In this document: one piece after another, positions 18,095-26,893 of the stretch
Layout: each line of letters starts with the position of its first letter
Position numbering within the stretch: position 1 is the first letter of the stretch
Source: Berkiella sp963829835
GTDB lineage: Bacteria > Pseudomonadota > Gammaproteobacteria > Berkiellales > Berkiellaceae
Direction of reading: 5' to 3'
DNA length: 64,000 nt
Assembly (NCBI GenBank): GCA_963829835.1
Contig: CAWHKC010000004.1
Span: 2,480,001-2,544,000, forward strand
Translations under genes and position numbers: made by a program
Notes under the pieces: model-generated
What the model was told of the DNA's origin: nothing
The model's database searches: none
Seen by the model: only the letters and a program-made list of their open reading frames with translations

Positions 18095-19161
18095 TGAATA
18101 AAATAACACTCTACATTTGGAAATCAATATTAGTGTCTATTCTGTTAGTCATGACGCTATTTGTTGGTTTAGAGTTTATTTTTTCTTTAGTGAATGAAAT
18201 TCGTTATGTGGGCACTGGCGATTATACAACGATGAATGCTATCTCTTTTATTGTTCTTTCAACACCTCAACATATAGCACAACTGTTCCCTATGGCGACA
18301 TTAGTGGGCACATTACTGGGTTTAGGTTTATTGGCTTCTCGCAGTGAACTGATTGTTATCCGCGCCGCGGGTATGAGCATTGGCGATATTATCACTGCCG
18401 TGCTTAAGCTTGCCTTAGTGTTAGCGATCGGTGTCTGGCTGATGGGAGAATGGGTATCCCCCATAGCTGAAAAAATAGCGCATCATCAAAAAGCGTTAAG
18501 TTTGAGTGCCGGTCAAGCCTTAAGAACAACCAATGGAACTTGGATGCGGGATGGCAATGACTTTATTCATATTCAAACTATGGTTAATGGCGGACACTTG
18601 GAAGGCATAACGCTTTACCAATTTGATAAAGAGATGAAGCTTGAAAAAGCGAGCTTTGCGCGTAATGCCGATTATGTTCGCGATCATTGGGTGTTGCATG
18701 ATATTCAAGAAACCCACTTTGAAGGACGCTCAACATCTCGAAGTAAAATCGAAGAGCTTGATTGGGTGAGTAGCATCTCTCCACAAGTGTTAAGTTTGGT
18801 GGGGGTTAAAGATCTTGATGAACTTTCGTTAGTCGGACTATGGCAAACCATCAAATATCGTCAACAAAACCAATTAGACGCCAAACCTTATAAACTAGCC
18901 TTTTGGCAAAAAATTGTTCGCCCCTTGGCTACGTTAGTGATGATGTTTTTAGCCATTCCTTTTGTTTTTGGTCCACTGCGGTCTGCGACAATGGGTCTTC
19001 GCATGTTGGTAGGGGTGCTGGTTGGTTTTGTGTTTTACACTTTTAATCAATTATTCGGACCGCTTACCCTGGTTTATCAAATCCCGCCGATTATAGGGGC
19101 TTTTTTGCCGACCTTGCTGTTCTTCATTGTTGGATTGTTCTTTTTAAGAAGAACTCATTAA
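18094..19161 (+). CDS. lptG: LPS export permease LptG
   Basis: 355-aa partner of LptF. Six membrane segments flank a periplasmic domain (about residues 125-260). Features include LGLLASRSELIVIRAAGMS and the C-terminal FVFGPLRSATMGLRMLVGVLVGF. The start is the ATG at 18094 that overlaps the lptF stop; an upstream TTG in the same frame is not needed. The last 35 bases are imperfectly repeated at 19982-20015 beyond the toxin-antitoxin genes. Confidence 0.95.
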   Translation: MNKITLYIWKSILVSILLVMTLFVGLEFIFSLVNEIRYVGTGDYTTMNAISFIVLSTPQHIAQLFPMATLVGTLLGLGLLASRSELIVIRAAGMSIGDIITAVLKLALVLAIGVWLMGEWVSPIAEKIAHHQKALSLSAGQALRTTNGTWMRDGNDFIHIQTMVNGGHLEGITLYQFDKEMKLEKASFARNADYVRDHWVLHDIQETHFEGRSTSRSKIEELDWVSSISPQVLSLVGVKDLDELSLVGLWQTIKYRQQNQLDAKPYKLAFWQKIVRPLATLVMMFLAIPFVFGPLRSATMGLRMLVGVLVGFVFYTFNQLFGPLTLVYQIPPIIGAFLPTLLFFIVGLFFLRRTH

Positions 19162-19212
19162 GGCAGCTTTGCAGATAGATACCTAACCTTTAATTAAGGG
19201 GATATGCACCAC

Positions 19213-19240
19213 TTGACATTATACCACTTAGTGATATAGT
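19213..19240 (+). promoter_or_regulatory. Promoter and operator of the toxin-antitoxin pair
   Basis: TTGACA (19213-19218) and TATAGT (19235-19240) are 16 bases apart, a near-consensus sigma-70 promoter. Between and over the -10 lies a 19-base near-palindrome, TATACCACTTAGTGATATA (19220-19238), with a single mismatched pair. Binding of the HigA-type antitoxin there would block RNA polymerase, giving the autoregulation usual for these modules. Confidence 0.75.
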
Positions 19241-19263
19241 CTAAATTTAAGGGAACTTTTGCA

Positions 19264-19626
19264 GTGCGAGTTTTTAAGTATAAACGATTTCACCAATGGA
19301 CTAAATCAGAAAAATTACCTGATATCCTTATAAAGCAAGTTATACAGGAAATGGAAGATGGTTTATATGATGTTAATTTAGGTGGTGGTTTGTATAAAAA
19401 ACGTATTGCCCGGCCTGGGAAAGGTAAAAGTGGTGGCTACAGAACATTAATTGTATTTAAGAAAAGTGATAGAGCTATTTTTGTTTATGGCTTTTCAAAA
19501 AATGAAAAAGATAATATTAGTTCACGAGAAAAAGAAGTATATAAACTTCTCGCTAGGTATTATTTAGATCTTACTGAAGTTCAAATATTAACGCTTATTG
19601 AAAATGGTGAATTAATAGAGGTTTAG
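19264..19626 (+). CDS. RelE/HigB-type toxin
   Basis: 120 aa. The sequence pattern KYKRFHQWTKSEKLPD, GLYKKRIARPGKGKSGGYRTLIVFKK and AIFVYGFSKNEKDNIS matches the RelE-like family of PF06296/COG4737, mRNA interferase-type toxins encoded in front of their antitoxin. It starts with GTG after AAGGGAACTTTT. The antitoxin starts four bases after the stop. The gene looks intact. Confidence 0.88.
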   Translation: MRVFKYKRFHQWTKSEKLPDILIKQVIQEMEDGLYDVNLGGGLYKKRIARPGKGKSGGYRTLIVFKKSDRAIFVYGFSKNEKDNISSREKEVYKLLARYYLDLTEVQILTLIENGELIEV

Positions 19627-19630
19627 CGCG

Positions 19631-19957
19631 ATGGCAACAAGAAAGAAAGCAAAAAAAGTGACTATGCTTGATGCTGCAAAAGAAATGGCCCAAGGCCTAT
19701 ATGATGCGGGTATCATGGATGCGACGACGATGCGTGAGTTTGAAGCGTTATGCTTGCAACCCGTAAAAGATCTGAACAGATATGAGATTAAGAAAATTCG
19801 CTTACGTGAAAAAGTAAGTCAAGCCGTATTTGCAAAATTTCTGAATACGACAGTTTCAACTGTTAGGCAGTGGGAGCAAGGTGAAAAGCATCCCAGAGGA
19901 ACATCATTAAAGTTACTGAGTATTGTAGCAAATAAAGGTTTGCATACATTGCTGTAA
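19631..19957 (+). CDS. HigA/NadS-type XRE antitoxin
   Basis: 108 aa. The C-terminal half is a Cro/C1-type helix-turn-helix: REKVSQAVFAKFLNTTVSTVRQWEQ, typical of antitoxins paired with PF06296 toxins. The N-terminal half binds and neutralises the toxin in this family. It forms a two-gene operon with the toxin and probably represses the promoter at 19213-19240. Confidence 0.9.
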   Translation: MATRKKAKKVTMLDAAKEMAQGLYDAGIMDATTMREFEALCLQPVKDLNRYEIKKIRLREKVSQAVFAKFLNTTVSTVRQWEQGEKHPRGTSLKLLSIVANKGLHTLL

Positions 19958-19967
19958 ATTATATTAC

Positions 19968-20001
19968 CAATCCCATTGTTTTTCATGGTGGGATTGTTTT
20001 T
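19968..20001 (+). terminator. Terminator after the toxin-antitoxin pair
   Basis: CAATCCCA (19968-19975) pairs with TGGGATTG (19989-19996) and is followed by five T. It sits 11 bases after the antitoxin stop and also overlaps the end of the convergent gene. Confidence 0.7.
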
Positions 20002-20464
20002 ATAAGAAGGACTCAGAGTTTGATATGATTAATATACGTGCACATGAAATTGAAAAAAGGCTTGAAAAATTTTTTAATTTTTTCCAATACTCTGTCAATC
20101 CATTTTCTCGCTTCTCAAATAGTTGTCTAGGAAAGCGAGTGAGATGTCGTCCTCGCAGATTTAATGAGGTACTGTCTTTATTAATTCCTTCTAGAATAAT
20201 ATTGCCATTGAAGTCATCAAGGTTATGGCTTTGTTGCTCCAACCTCTCTAATGGCGTAAGCATGTTTTCATTTAGAATAACAAAGGCATTGGCTGGTAAC
20301 TGATGATAGCGTCTTAAAAATTGCACTTCATTCAGCTGTGTCGCTGCAACGCTTTGCAATGCCGCATTGTAAGCTTCCAGATAATTATTTTCGGGTAATG
20401 CTGGTGCAAGCGTAGGCTCTATTGCTCGTAAACGTTGATATAATTTATTGTATTCCTCATACAT
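20000..20464 (-). CDS. Short LRR-like protein, possibly truncated effector
   Basis: 154 aa. Residues 1-90 are helical (LRAIEPTLAPALPENNYLEAYNAAL). Residues 95-115 hold one leucine-rich-repeat-like unit, LNLRGRHLTRFPRQLFE, and then the sequence breaks into an unrelated hydrophobic tail. LRR proteins normally have several repeats, so this looks like the 5' part of a longer gene cut off near 20100. GAGGTGAATAAGTC precedes the ATG, so the start is good. Its end abuts the direct repeat around the toxin-antitoxin cassette. Confidence 0.55.
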   Translation of the reverse strand: MYEEYNKLYQRLRAIEPTLAPALPENNYLEAYNAALQSVAATQLNEVQFLRRYHQLPANAFVILNENMLTPLERLEQQSHNLDDFNGNIILEGINKDSTSLNLRGRHLTRFPRQLFEKRENGLTEYWKKLKNFSSLFSISCARILIISNSESFL

Positions 20465-20718
20465 GACTTATTCACCTCATAAACAAGTAAGTCATATAAT
20501 ACTGAAATTCATTTAGGATTTCATGTGGTAAAAAGTTATGTAATGTAAAATGACTAATATAACAAATCCTTGTATTTTTTAGGTTTCTGGTCTGACCTAT
20601 ATCCAAATAGTTCATAAAATCTTCTATTCAATTGAACTCTCCCTTTAGAACCCCAGTCTAAATGTCAAATTGGTACGCTATATATAGTGTTCCGTTATCA
20701 AATGGGGGAGTTAAACGT

Positions 20719-23700
20719 ATGAGCAATAAAGGCCCAGAAGACAAAGAAAACATCTCTCCAGAAGAGTTGCTAAAAAAATTGCAAGAGCAGACCAAAAAGA
20801 GAAAGGAGGAAGAGGCTACCTTCAGAGAGGGCATAGACATATTAGAGGCATCTGAAGAAGAAGAAAAAGCAGCTGCAGCAATTAAACAACAAAAGAAAAG
20901 TGAATTAGAAGCGGCTATGGATGCTCAATTAGATGCGGTGTTGGAAGATCCTGAAGTCAAAAAACTTCAAGAACAAAGAGCCAAAGCTAGAGAGGATGAA
21001 AAAAGAGCCATAGAAGAAAAACGCGCTAAGCAAAAGAAAGTATTGGAAGAACAAAAACAAAATTTTGTGCCGACAGAAGCGATGGTAGCAGCAACAGCCG
21101 CAAAAGCTAAAGCAAAAGAAGAAAGGCTTAAAAGTCTTCAGGCAAAAGTAGAGCAAGCTAAAGTAGAGGATGAAAAGCAAAAAGTTCAACCTCAAACTGC
21201 TCAACCAGCTGCTACAACCACACCTTCTACAATAGCACCTTCAACCGTAGCTCAAAAAGATTTACATAACATTGATCCTGGCACAGTTGAATACAATATT
21301 GGATTTTTAGGTCTTGAAGGGAAGGGAGCTCGTGTTTACAGAGAATTACTTGAATCGGAAAAGAGTTACTTAAAAGCAATGAATGCTCAAAGTAAACAGG
21401 AAATGCAAGCGATGGTAAATATCTATGATACCCTCCCCCCCGATGAATTAGCAGGTTTTACGTCTAAGGAACAGTTGCAAGTTATTTTTGCAAAATTTGT
21501 TGAATTAAGAGAAGCACAAGAGGAATTAATGGTTCATTTACAAAATCGCGATCCCATGCAATGGAAAGTGGGATTAGAATCATTAATGCAGCATTACAAG
21601 AATTACTTCGAAGCACAGCATGGCATGAATATTCCCCCAAAAATTTACAATTATAAACTCGGGAGTATGCTTATTACGCCAATACAACGCTTTCCAAGAT
21701 ACGGTATGTTGATGGCTGAGCTTAAAAAAGAACTTGAAAAAAGCAAGCCTGGCAGTACGACATTTGATGAGGTAACCGAAGACGTTATCAACTTAACGAA
21801 AGCTTTAAATAAAACAATTGGCGAAAAAGATGAAGCAGCCGAAAAAGTAAAAAACGATAAAATGGTTGATGAATTTAACAAGAGTAATGATCCACAAAAA
21901 CTCATTCCGATTTTTACTGGTGTGGAGAATTCCGTTCTAAAAGCAAATGAATTAATGGTAAGTTTTGATAAAATTGATTTTAAATATGTCACACCCGCTA
22001 CCGTTAAATTGATTACAGATAGTTTAAAGACACAGAGGGAGAGATGGGCAGTTCCTTCAACGGCAGAACAAGGAGAAGGTGTTAAAGCCGAAAAAGCTGA
22101 AAAGTTGCAAAGAATTCAGGAAGTAACAGAATATCTTAGTACTAAGCTCAAAGGTTTAACTGTTTCCAATCAAGAGAATACGCTGGCTCAATATATTGCA
22201 TCGAGCGATCGCACCCCAGAACAAATTAAGGCTCAAGCAAGAGCAATTAATTATGTGATGACGCCAGAGCAAATTCTAGGTGAAATTGCAAAAAATATGG
22301 ATCAATATAAAGCTATCAAAGTTGATGAGCTTAAAAAGCAAGCATTAGCGAATATCGTCACTTTTATCACAGAGTTAGTGAAAGCCGATCCTTTCAATCA
22401 GCAATATGCTGATCTAAACGCCTATGTGTTAGAAACTGATGAAGCCAAGAAACAGGAATTAGAAAAGAATCCCTTAATTCAGCATTATAATCAAATTATT
22501 CAAAAATCGGACAATGTGATTGATTCACAATTTCTAACGCAAGCGCTTTCAGGGGAATTAGAACGCATTGCAAAAAGCACGCTTGACTATGATAAACTTC
22601 AAGATAAGGTTGCTCAGATATTAAACGCACCACCAAACACGGGTAAATTTGAATTTGATGTAAATAAAGCTGCTGAAGTAGCGGCTGATTTAAAAAATAA
22701 ACATCTCTCGATGTTAATTAAGATCAAACCTTCTGAATTGCCAGGTTGTCCTTGGCTAAAAACTGAAACGCAAGACAAATGCCCTAGTATAAAAGCGTTT
22801 ATTGATGACTATAATAACATTCAATCTACTGTAAGCAACGATATTGTATTAGCACCTTATGAAGCTGAACAAAAAAATAGATTTGCTTTCTATGTTCATT
22901 TATTAGATGAGACGATGAAAGCACATGATTACCATAGCGGTTACGCAATCTTAAATGCATTAGATGGAGCGAGTGTAAATAGACTGAAGAATCTTAAAGG
23001 TGATCCAGTATTAGATTCTATCTTAGACAAACACAGAAAAACGTTATCATCAGCCAATAATTATAAGGACCTTAAAATTGAAATAAAAGCAAATCTAGGC
23101 GAACCACATATTTTGCCTATGAATGTCTTCACAAGAGAGTTATTTGCAATTGAAGATGCAAACCCAGCTGTAACAGAAGATGGTAAGCCTAATATGCTTA
23201 GAGTAGAGATGCTTGGACAAAGTAATTTAGCTTTGCAAAATGCTCAAGATAAAGCAAGAATTGTCATTCAAAGAACATCAACGAGTAAACTCAATGCTAA
23301 AACAACTTTTGGTACCAGATTCTCTGATTACCATTTAACTGAGCAAGAACAATATGATCGCTCACTAGAAGTTTACCCAAGAGGTGATGATGTTGTTGCT
23401 TTTGCAAGCAAAAACATCAGAAGCACAGCAGAAGTTGTCGCGCAATCACGGATTGAAGCGAAAGTTAAAGAATATAAATCAATTGTAGAAAAAGCCACTT
23501 TGACATCTGCTGATAAGGTGAGGTTAAATTTATTAAGACGTGAAATTTCTGATATTGAAATTAAATCTCCTCGCATTCAGGTATTCGTCGATAAGGCTCT
23601 TCAAGAATTACAAAAATTGCAAACTGTAACACCTGTTGTTGTACCACCTGCTGCTGTAACACCTGCTGCAGTAACACCTGCTGCAGTAATACCTGCTGCA

Positions 23701-24906
23701 GTAACACCTGCTGTTGAACCTCCTGCTGCTGTACCACCTGCAGCTGTACCACCTGCTGCAGTACCACGTGCTGTTGCACCAGCTGTACCACAACCTCCTG
23801 TAACAACAAAACCGCATGCCCCAGCAGCGCCTGAGGATACAAAAGTTGAAGCGCCAAAAGCAGAAGAACAAGTGGGTATTTTCAGACGTATGCTGAATAC
23901 GTTTGCCAATACTATTAAAGGTGCAGTAAGCAAAAAACCAGAAGCTGCTGTTCAAGCTCCAACTCCTTCTCCTGTAGTAGAAATTCCAGCGGATGTTCGA
24001 AAGGCTACTGCGATGGGTTTTCTAAATAGAGTACCTAAAGACGCGCCAAGATATTTAGCAAATCAAGATGTTAAATATATTAATGATTTGCTTAACGGTT
24101 TAAAAGCTTATACTAACAATAGCGATCCTGAGATAAAAGCAGAAGCGATTAAAAGATTTAATGAAATCTATCCGCAAGCTAAAGCTAAATTTGGAAATAA
24201 TTTAAGCGTGGAGCCACTGGTAAAAGAACAACCTGCACCTTTAGCCGCTGAAGCGGCAGCTCCGACGACGACAACTACCCAAACAGTTGCCCCAGCAGTT
24301 ACCCCACCTGTTACACAAACGACAGCTGTATCAGAAGTAAAAGATGAAGCATTACCCAGTATTGATGAGGTATGGGCTTTAATTCAGGAGCAAGAAGCGG
24401 CCGTTGCAGCTAACAATGATAAGGATCAACCTCACTCCGATCTTAATCCATTACATATTGCGCCACCTATTATTTTGCATAATATAACCAAAGCACCAGC
24501 ACATTCTGCTACAGCAAATCCGCTTTTGGTTACATCCGCAACAGCTAAACCTTCGAATTCTGATCTCAATGTGGCTTATCAAGAATTTAAAAAGGCACTT
24601 GAACCATTAAAACAAGAATTAATTAATCAATTCAATAACCAAGTAGATAATAATCTGATGAAAGAAAAGGTAGAAAAAACATTTAAGTATGTTATCGATA
24701 ATCTTGATCCGAATAAGGGAGAAAATTTAAACTCAGCAACACTTAATCGATTAAAAGGAGAAATAAGTCCTGTTTTAAAAAAACCACCTTTAACTGGAGA
24801 AAGTGTTTGGCCTAAAATTGATCAAGAATTTCAAAAATTAGATAAAGTTTTGAATAGTCCAAAAATGGCGGAAGATGAAAAAGCACATGTTCATCCTAAA
24901 GCTTAA
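20719..24906 (+). CDS. Sos-like double exchange factor: DH (RhoGEF) plus CDC25 (RasGEF) domains
   Basis: 1395 aa. The start at 20719 has GGGGGAG eight bases upstream; an ATG at 20662 adds 19 residues without such a site. Residues 15-160 are a charged coiled coil. Residues about 200-385 read as a Dbl-homology domain: ELLESEKSYLKAM (conserved region 1) and LITPIQRFPRYGMLMAEL (conserved region 3). Residues about 650-845 read as a CDC25 catalytic domain: KIKPSELPGCPW, RFAFYVHLLDETMKAHDY, HSGYAILNALDGASVNRLKNL. Residues 970-1025 are Pro/Ala repeats and the remainder is low-complexity and helical. No signal peptide or membrane span. In eukaryotes these domains activate Rho- and Ras-family GTPases, so this is probably a translocated effector. 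PH and REM domains were not recognised between them. Confidence 0.85.
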   Translation: MSNKGPEDKENISPEELLKKLQEQTKKRKEEEATFREGIDILEASEEEEKAAAAIKQQKKSELEAAMDAQLDAVLEDPEVKKLQEQRAKAREDEKRAIEEKRAKQKKVLEEQKQNFVPTEAMVAATAAKAKAKEERLKSLQAKVEQAKVEDEKQKVQPQTAQPAATTTPSTIAPSTVAQKDLHNIDPGTVEYNIGFLGLEGKGARVYRELLESEKSYLKAMNAQSKQEMQAMVNIYDTLPPDELAGFTSKEQLQVIFAKFVELREAQEELMVHLQNRDPMQWKVGLESLMQHYKNYFEAQHGMNIPPKIYNYKLGSMLITPIQRFPRYGMLMAELKKELEKSKPGSTTFDEVTEDVINLTKALNKTIGEKDEAAEKVKNDKMVDEFNKSNDPQKLIPIFTGVENSVLKANELMVSFDKIDFKYVTPATVKLITDSLKTQRERWAVPSTAEQGEGVKAEKAEKLQRIQEVTEYLSTKLKGLTVSNQENTLAQYIASSDRTPEQIKAQARAINYVMTPEQILGEIAKNMDQYKAIKVDELKKQALANIVTFITELVKADPFNQQYADLNAYVLETDEAKKQELEKNPLIQHYNQIIQKSDNVIDSQFLTQALSGELERIAKSTLDYDKLQDKVAQILNAPPNTGKFEFDVNKAAEVAADLKNKHLSMLIKIKPSELPGCPWLKTETQDKCPSIKAFIDDYNNIQSTVSNDIVLAPYEAEQKNRFAFYVHLLDETMKAHDYHSGYAILNALDGASVNRLKNLKGDPVLDSILDKHRKTLSSANNYKDLKIEIKANLGEPHILPMNVFTRELFAIEDANPAVTEDGKPNMLRVEMLGQSNLALQNAQDKARIVIQRTSTSKLNAKTTFGTRFSDYHLTEQEQYDRSLEVYPRGDDVVAFASKNIRSTAEVVAQSRIEAKVKEYKSIVEKATLTSADKVRLNLLRREISDIEIKSPRIQVFVDKALQELQKLQTVTPVVVPPAAVTPAAVTPAAVIPAAVTPAVEPPAAVPPAAVPPAAVPRAVAPAVPQPPVTTKPHAPAAPEDTKVEAPKAEEQVGIFRRMLNTFANTIKGAVSKKPEAAVQAPTPSPVVEIPADVRKATAMGFLNRVPKDAPRYLANQDVKYINDLLNGLKAYTNNSDPEIKAEAIKRFNEIYPQAKAKFGNNLSVEPLVKEQPAPLAAEAAAPTTTTTQTVAPAVTPPVTQTTAVSEVKDEALPSIDEVWALIQEQEAAVAANNDKDQPHSDLNPLHIAPPIILHNITKAPAHSATANPLLVTSATAKPSNSDLNVAYQEFKKALEPLKQELINQFNNQVDNNLMKEKVEKTFKYVIDNLDPNKGENLNSATLNRLKGEISPVLKKPPLTGESVWPKIDQEFQKLDKVLNSPKMAEDEKAHVHPKA
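23629..23783 (+). repeat. Tandem 15-base repeat encoding Pro-Ala-Ala-Val units
   Basis: About ten degenerate copies of a unit such as CCTGCTGCAGTAACA, inside the double-GEF gene. It encodes PAAVT/PAAVP repeats. Such slippage-prone repeats can change length between strains. It makes long spurious open frames on the other strand. Confidence 0.85.
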
Positions 24907-25343
24907 CGGCGAACAACTTTCGTTTTAGCTAGCTTATCATGCAAACTTTGTTTATTTTTATCAAATAAACACCAAATCAAACCAATGGCTCCTAATCCAA
25001 TGCTGGGAATGGCGAGGGTATATCTTAAAAATGCTGTCGTCCAACTTATGTTTATACCATTATCATCTACTAGCTTAATTTTCCAAGCCAGCATACCCAA
25101 TGTTTGGCCTCCGCGGGTCCAGAACCAACCTAAAAATAAACCTGTGCTAATAAACAAATAGGTTAAAAATATATATTGGTGAGGAAGGAGGGATTGTCCT
25201 TTATTAATGATTAAAGCAATCGTGGTCGCGAGCAGCAAAAAGGAAAAAACAATAAAGAAGTCATAAACCATTGCCGCGAGGCGACGATATAAGGGGGCGG
25301 GCAAACCAATTAAGCCAGCTTCTGAACTTTTTCTTTTAAACAT
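24903..25343 (-). CDS. RDD-family membrane protein
   Basis: 146 aa. The RDD domain is recognised from LYRRLAAMVYDFFIVF, QTLGMLAWKIKLVDDNG and CLFDKNKQSLHDKLAKTKVV, with three hydrophobic helices. Role unknown in most bacteria; some members affect ion or transport functions. The ATG at 25343 is preferred; a GTG one codon before is also possible. Its stop overlaps the end of the convergent double-GEF gene by four bases, and it is divergent from the sugar dehydrogenase. Confidence 0.88.
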   Translation of the reverse strand: MFKRKSSEAGLIGLPAPLYRRLAAMVYDFFIVFSFLLLATTIALIINKGQSLLPHQYIFLTYLFISTGLFLGWFWTRGGQTLGMLAWKIKLVDDNGINISWTTAFLRYTLAIPSIGLGAIGLIWCLFDKNKQSLHDKLAKTKVVRR

Positions 25344-25440
25344 CACGCCACTCGACTACCAGGTGAAATCAAACCGGATTCTATCTATATTGGTATACTG
25401 TGACAATAAAGGATTGGATTAATTCGCCAGGAGGCAGGTC

Positions 25441-26730
25441 ATGACAACCCATCAACGTAAATTAGCCGTTATTGGCTTAGGCTATGTCGGACTCCCCGTT
25501 GCCGTGGCTTTTGGCTTAAAAGGGCATGTCATTGGTTATGATATCAACCCCAAGCGGATTGCTGATCTTAAAAAAGGCCTAGATATCACCCAAGAAGTAA
25601 CAAGCGAAACCTTGGGTCAAGCTGATATCCTTTTCACTGCCGACAAATCTCAACTCGAGCACGCAGACTTTTTCATAGTAACAGTTCCCACACCTTCGGA
25701 TGGAGCGCACAAGCCAGATTTAAGTTTCCTCTATAAAGCCTGTGAGATCATCGGACCCTTCTTGAAGAGCAATGATATCGTTGTTTTTGAATCAACGGTC
25801 TATCCTGGGGCCACACAAGAAGAATGTATTCCTGTCTTAGAGCGTTTTTCACATTTAAAAGCGGGAGTAGATTTTTCAGTGGGATATTCACCCGAAAGAA
25901 TTAATCCTGGTGATAAAGTGCATACCATGGCGCAAGTAGTGAAAGTGATATCCGCTTTAGATCCAGAAACACTTGATGTTATTGCTGAAGTTTATAGCAC
26001 CGTGGTGACGGCTGGCGTTTATCGTGCGCCTAATATTAAAGTCGCTGAAGCTGCAAAAGTGATTGAAAATACACAACGTGATTTGAATATTGCTTTAATG
26101 AATGAATTAGCTATTATCTGTGAGCGCATGAACATTGATACCCATGATGTCATTAATGCTGCCAAAACAAAATGGAATTTTTTACCCTTTCAACCCGGAT
26201 TGGTTGGTGGGCATTGTATTGGGATTGATCCTTATTATCTAACCTATAAAGCGAAACAATTAGGGTATCGTCCCGAAGTAATTCTTGCTGGTAGACGTAT
26301 TAATGATGGTATGGGTAAATATATTGCCGATCAAACTGTCAAACAAATGATCCATCTAGGAACCCCTGTTAAAGGGTCAAAAGTTGCCATTTTAGGACTG
26401 ACTTTTAAAGAAAATTGCCGTGATTTGCGCAATTCTAAAGTAATGGATGTCATTAATGAATTAGAATCCTTTGGTATTGAACTTTGTGTTCATGATCCAA
26501 TAGCCGATAAAGATGAAGCCCTCAAAGAATATGATATCGAACTTGTTGACTGGGATGACATTATCGATGTCGATGCCATTGTGTTATGTGTAGCACATGA
26601 TCATTATCGTGAAATGTCTGCCGAAGAATTTGCTGAAAAATTTGATGCCAATCGATTAATGATTGATGTGAAAGCGGTGTTAGATAAAGAAGCGTTCTCC
26701 AATGTTGATATTAAAGTGTGGAGACTATAA
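25441..26730 (+). CDS. tviB: UDP-N-acetylhexosamine 6-dehydrogenase (TviB/WbpO type)
   Basis: 429 aa. NAD-dependent four-electron oxidation of UDP-HexNAc to the uronic acid for surface polysaccharide synthesis. The Rossmann motif is IGLGYVGLPVAVAFG, followed by YSPERINPGDK, AAKVIENTQRDLNIALMNELAI, the catalytic-Cys motif GLVGGHCIGIDPYYLTYKA, and FKENCRDLRNSKV. These agree closely with TviB of Salmonella rather than UDP-glucose dehydrogenase. AGGAGG sits 6 bases before the ATG. No other polysaccharide genes are adjacent, so the pathway is not shown here. Confidence 0.9.
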   Translation: MTTHQRKLAVIGLGYVGLPVAVAFGLKGHVIGYDINPKRIADLKKGLDITQEVTSETLGQADILFTADKSQLEHADFFIVTVPTPSDGAHKPDLSFLYKACEIIGPFLKSNDIVVFESTVYPGATQEECIPVLERFSHLKAGVDFSVGYSPERINPGDKVHTMAQVVKVISALDPETLDVIAEVYSTVVTAGVYRAPNIKVAEAAKVIENTQRDLNIALMNELAIICERMNIDTHDVINAAKTKWNFLPFQPGLVGGHCIGIDPYYLTYKAKQLGYRPEVILAGRRINDGMGKYIADQTVKQMIHLGTPVKGSKVAILGLTFKENCRDLRNSKVMDVINELESFGIELCVHDPIADKDEALKEYDIELVDWDDIIDVDAIVLCVAHDHYREMSAEEFAEKFDANRLMIDVKAVLDKEAFSNVDIKVWRL

Positions 26731-26814
26731 AGAACGTTAACGTCGCGGCACGTAGAGAGCATATCACCGCATTTCCCCAAAAAATCTGACTATACTCCAA
26801 TTATCCCTATCACC

Positions 26815-26839
26815 AAAGACATGATAATCATGTCTTTTT
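26815..26839 (+). terminator. Terminator after the sugar dehydrogenase
   Basis: AAAGACATGA (26815-26824) and TCATGTCTTT (26828-26837) form a 10-bp stem with a three-base loop, flanked by T. It separates the dehydrogenase from the giant gene starting at 26894. Confidence 0.75.
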
Positions 26840-26893
26840 CACGGTATATATTTCCACGTTGACATGCAAGTTAATATGCATTGAGGTGTTCCT

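Larger units (their letters stand above)
19123..20015. mobile_element. Toxin-antitoxin cassette flanked by imperfect direct repeats of the lptG 3' end
   Basis: The lptG 3' end at 19123-19157 and the stretch at 19982-20015 align at roughly 75-80% by eye with one gap, sharing GGATTGTT, AAGAAG and ACTCA blocks. The two copies enclose the whole higBA-type module and its promoter. This is what an insertion that duplicated or carried a short piece of its target would leave. No integrase is present, so mobility is inferred only. Confidence 0.4.

Noticed and set aside
23629..23783. Possible CRISPR-like repeat array
   Set aside because: Repeats are 15 bases, contiguous, without spacers, and in frame within a coding gene.
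23561..23955. Three overlapping minus-strand open frames opposite the Pro/Ala repeats
   Set aside because: Low-complexity Gln/Val, Ala/Gly and Cys/Arg sequences produced by the antisense of the 15-base coding repeat; no ribosome site.
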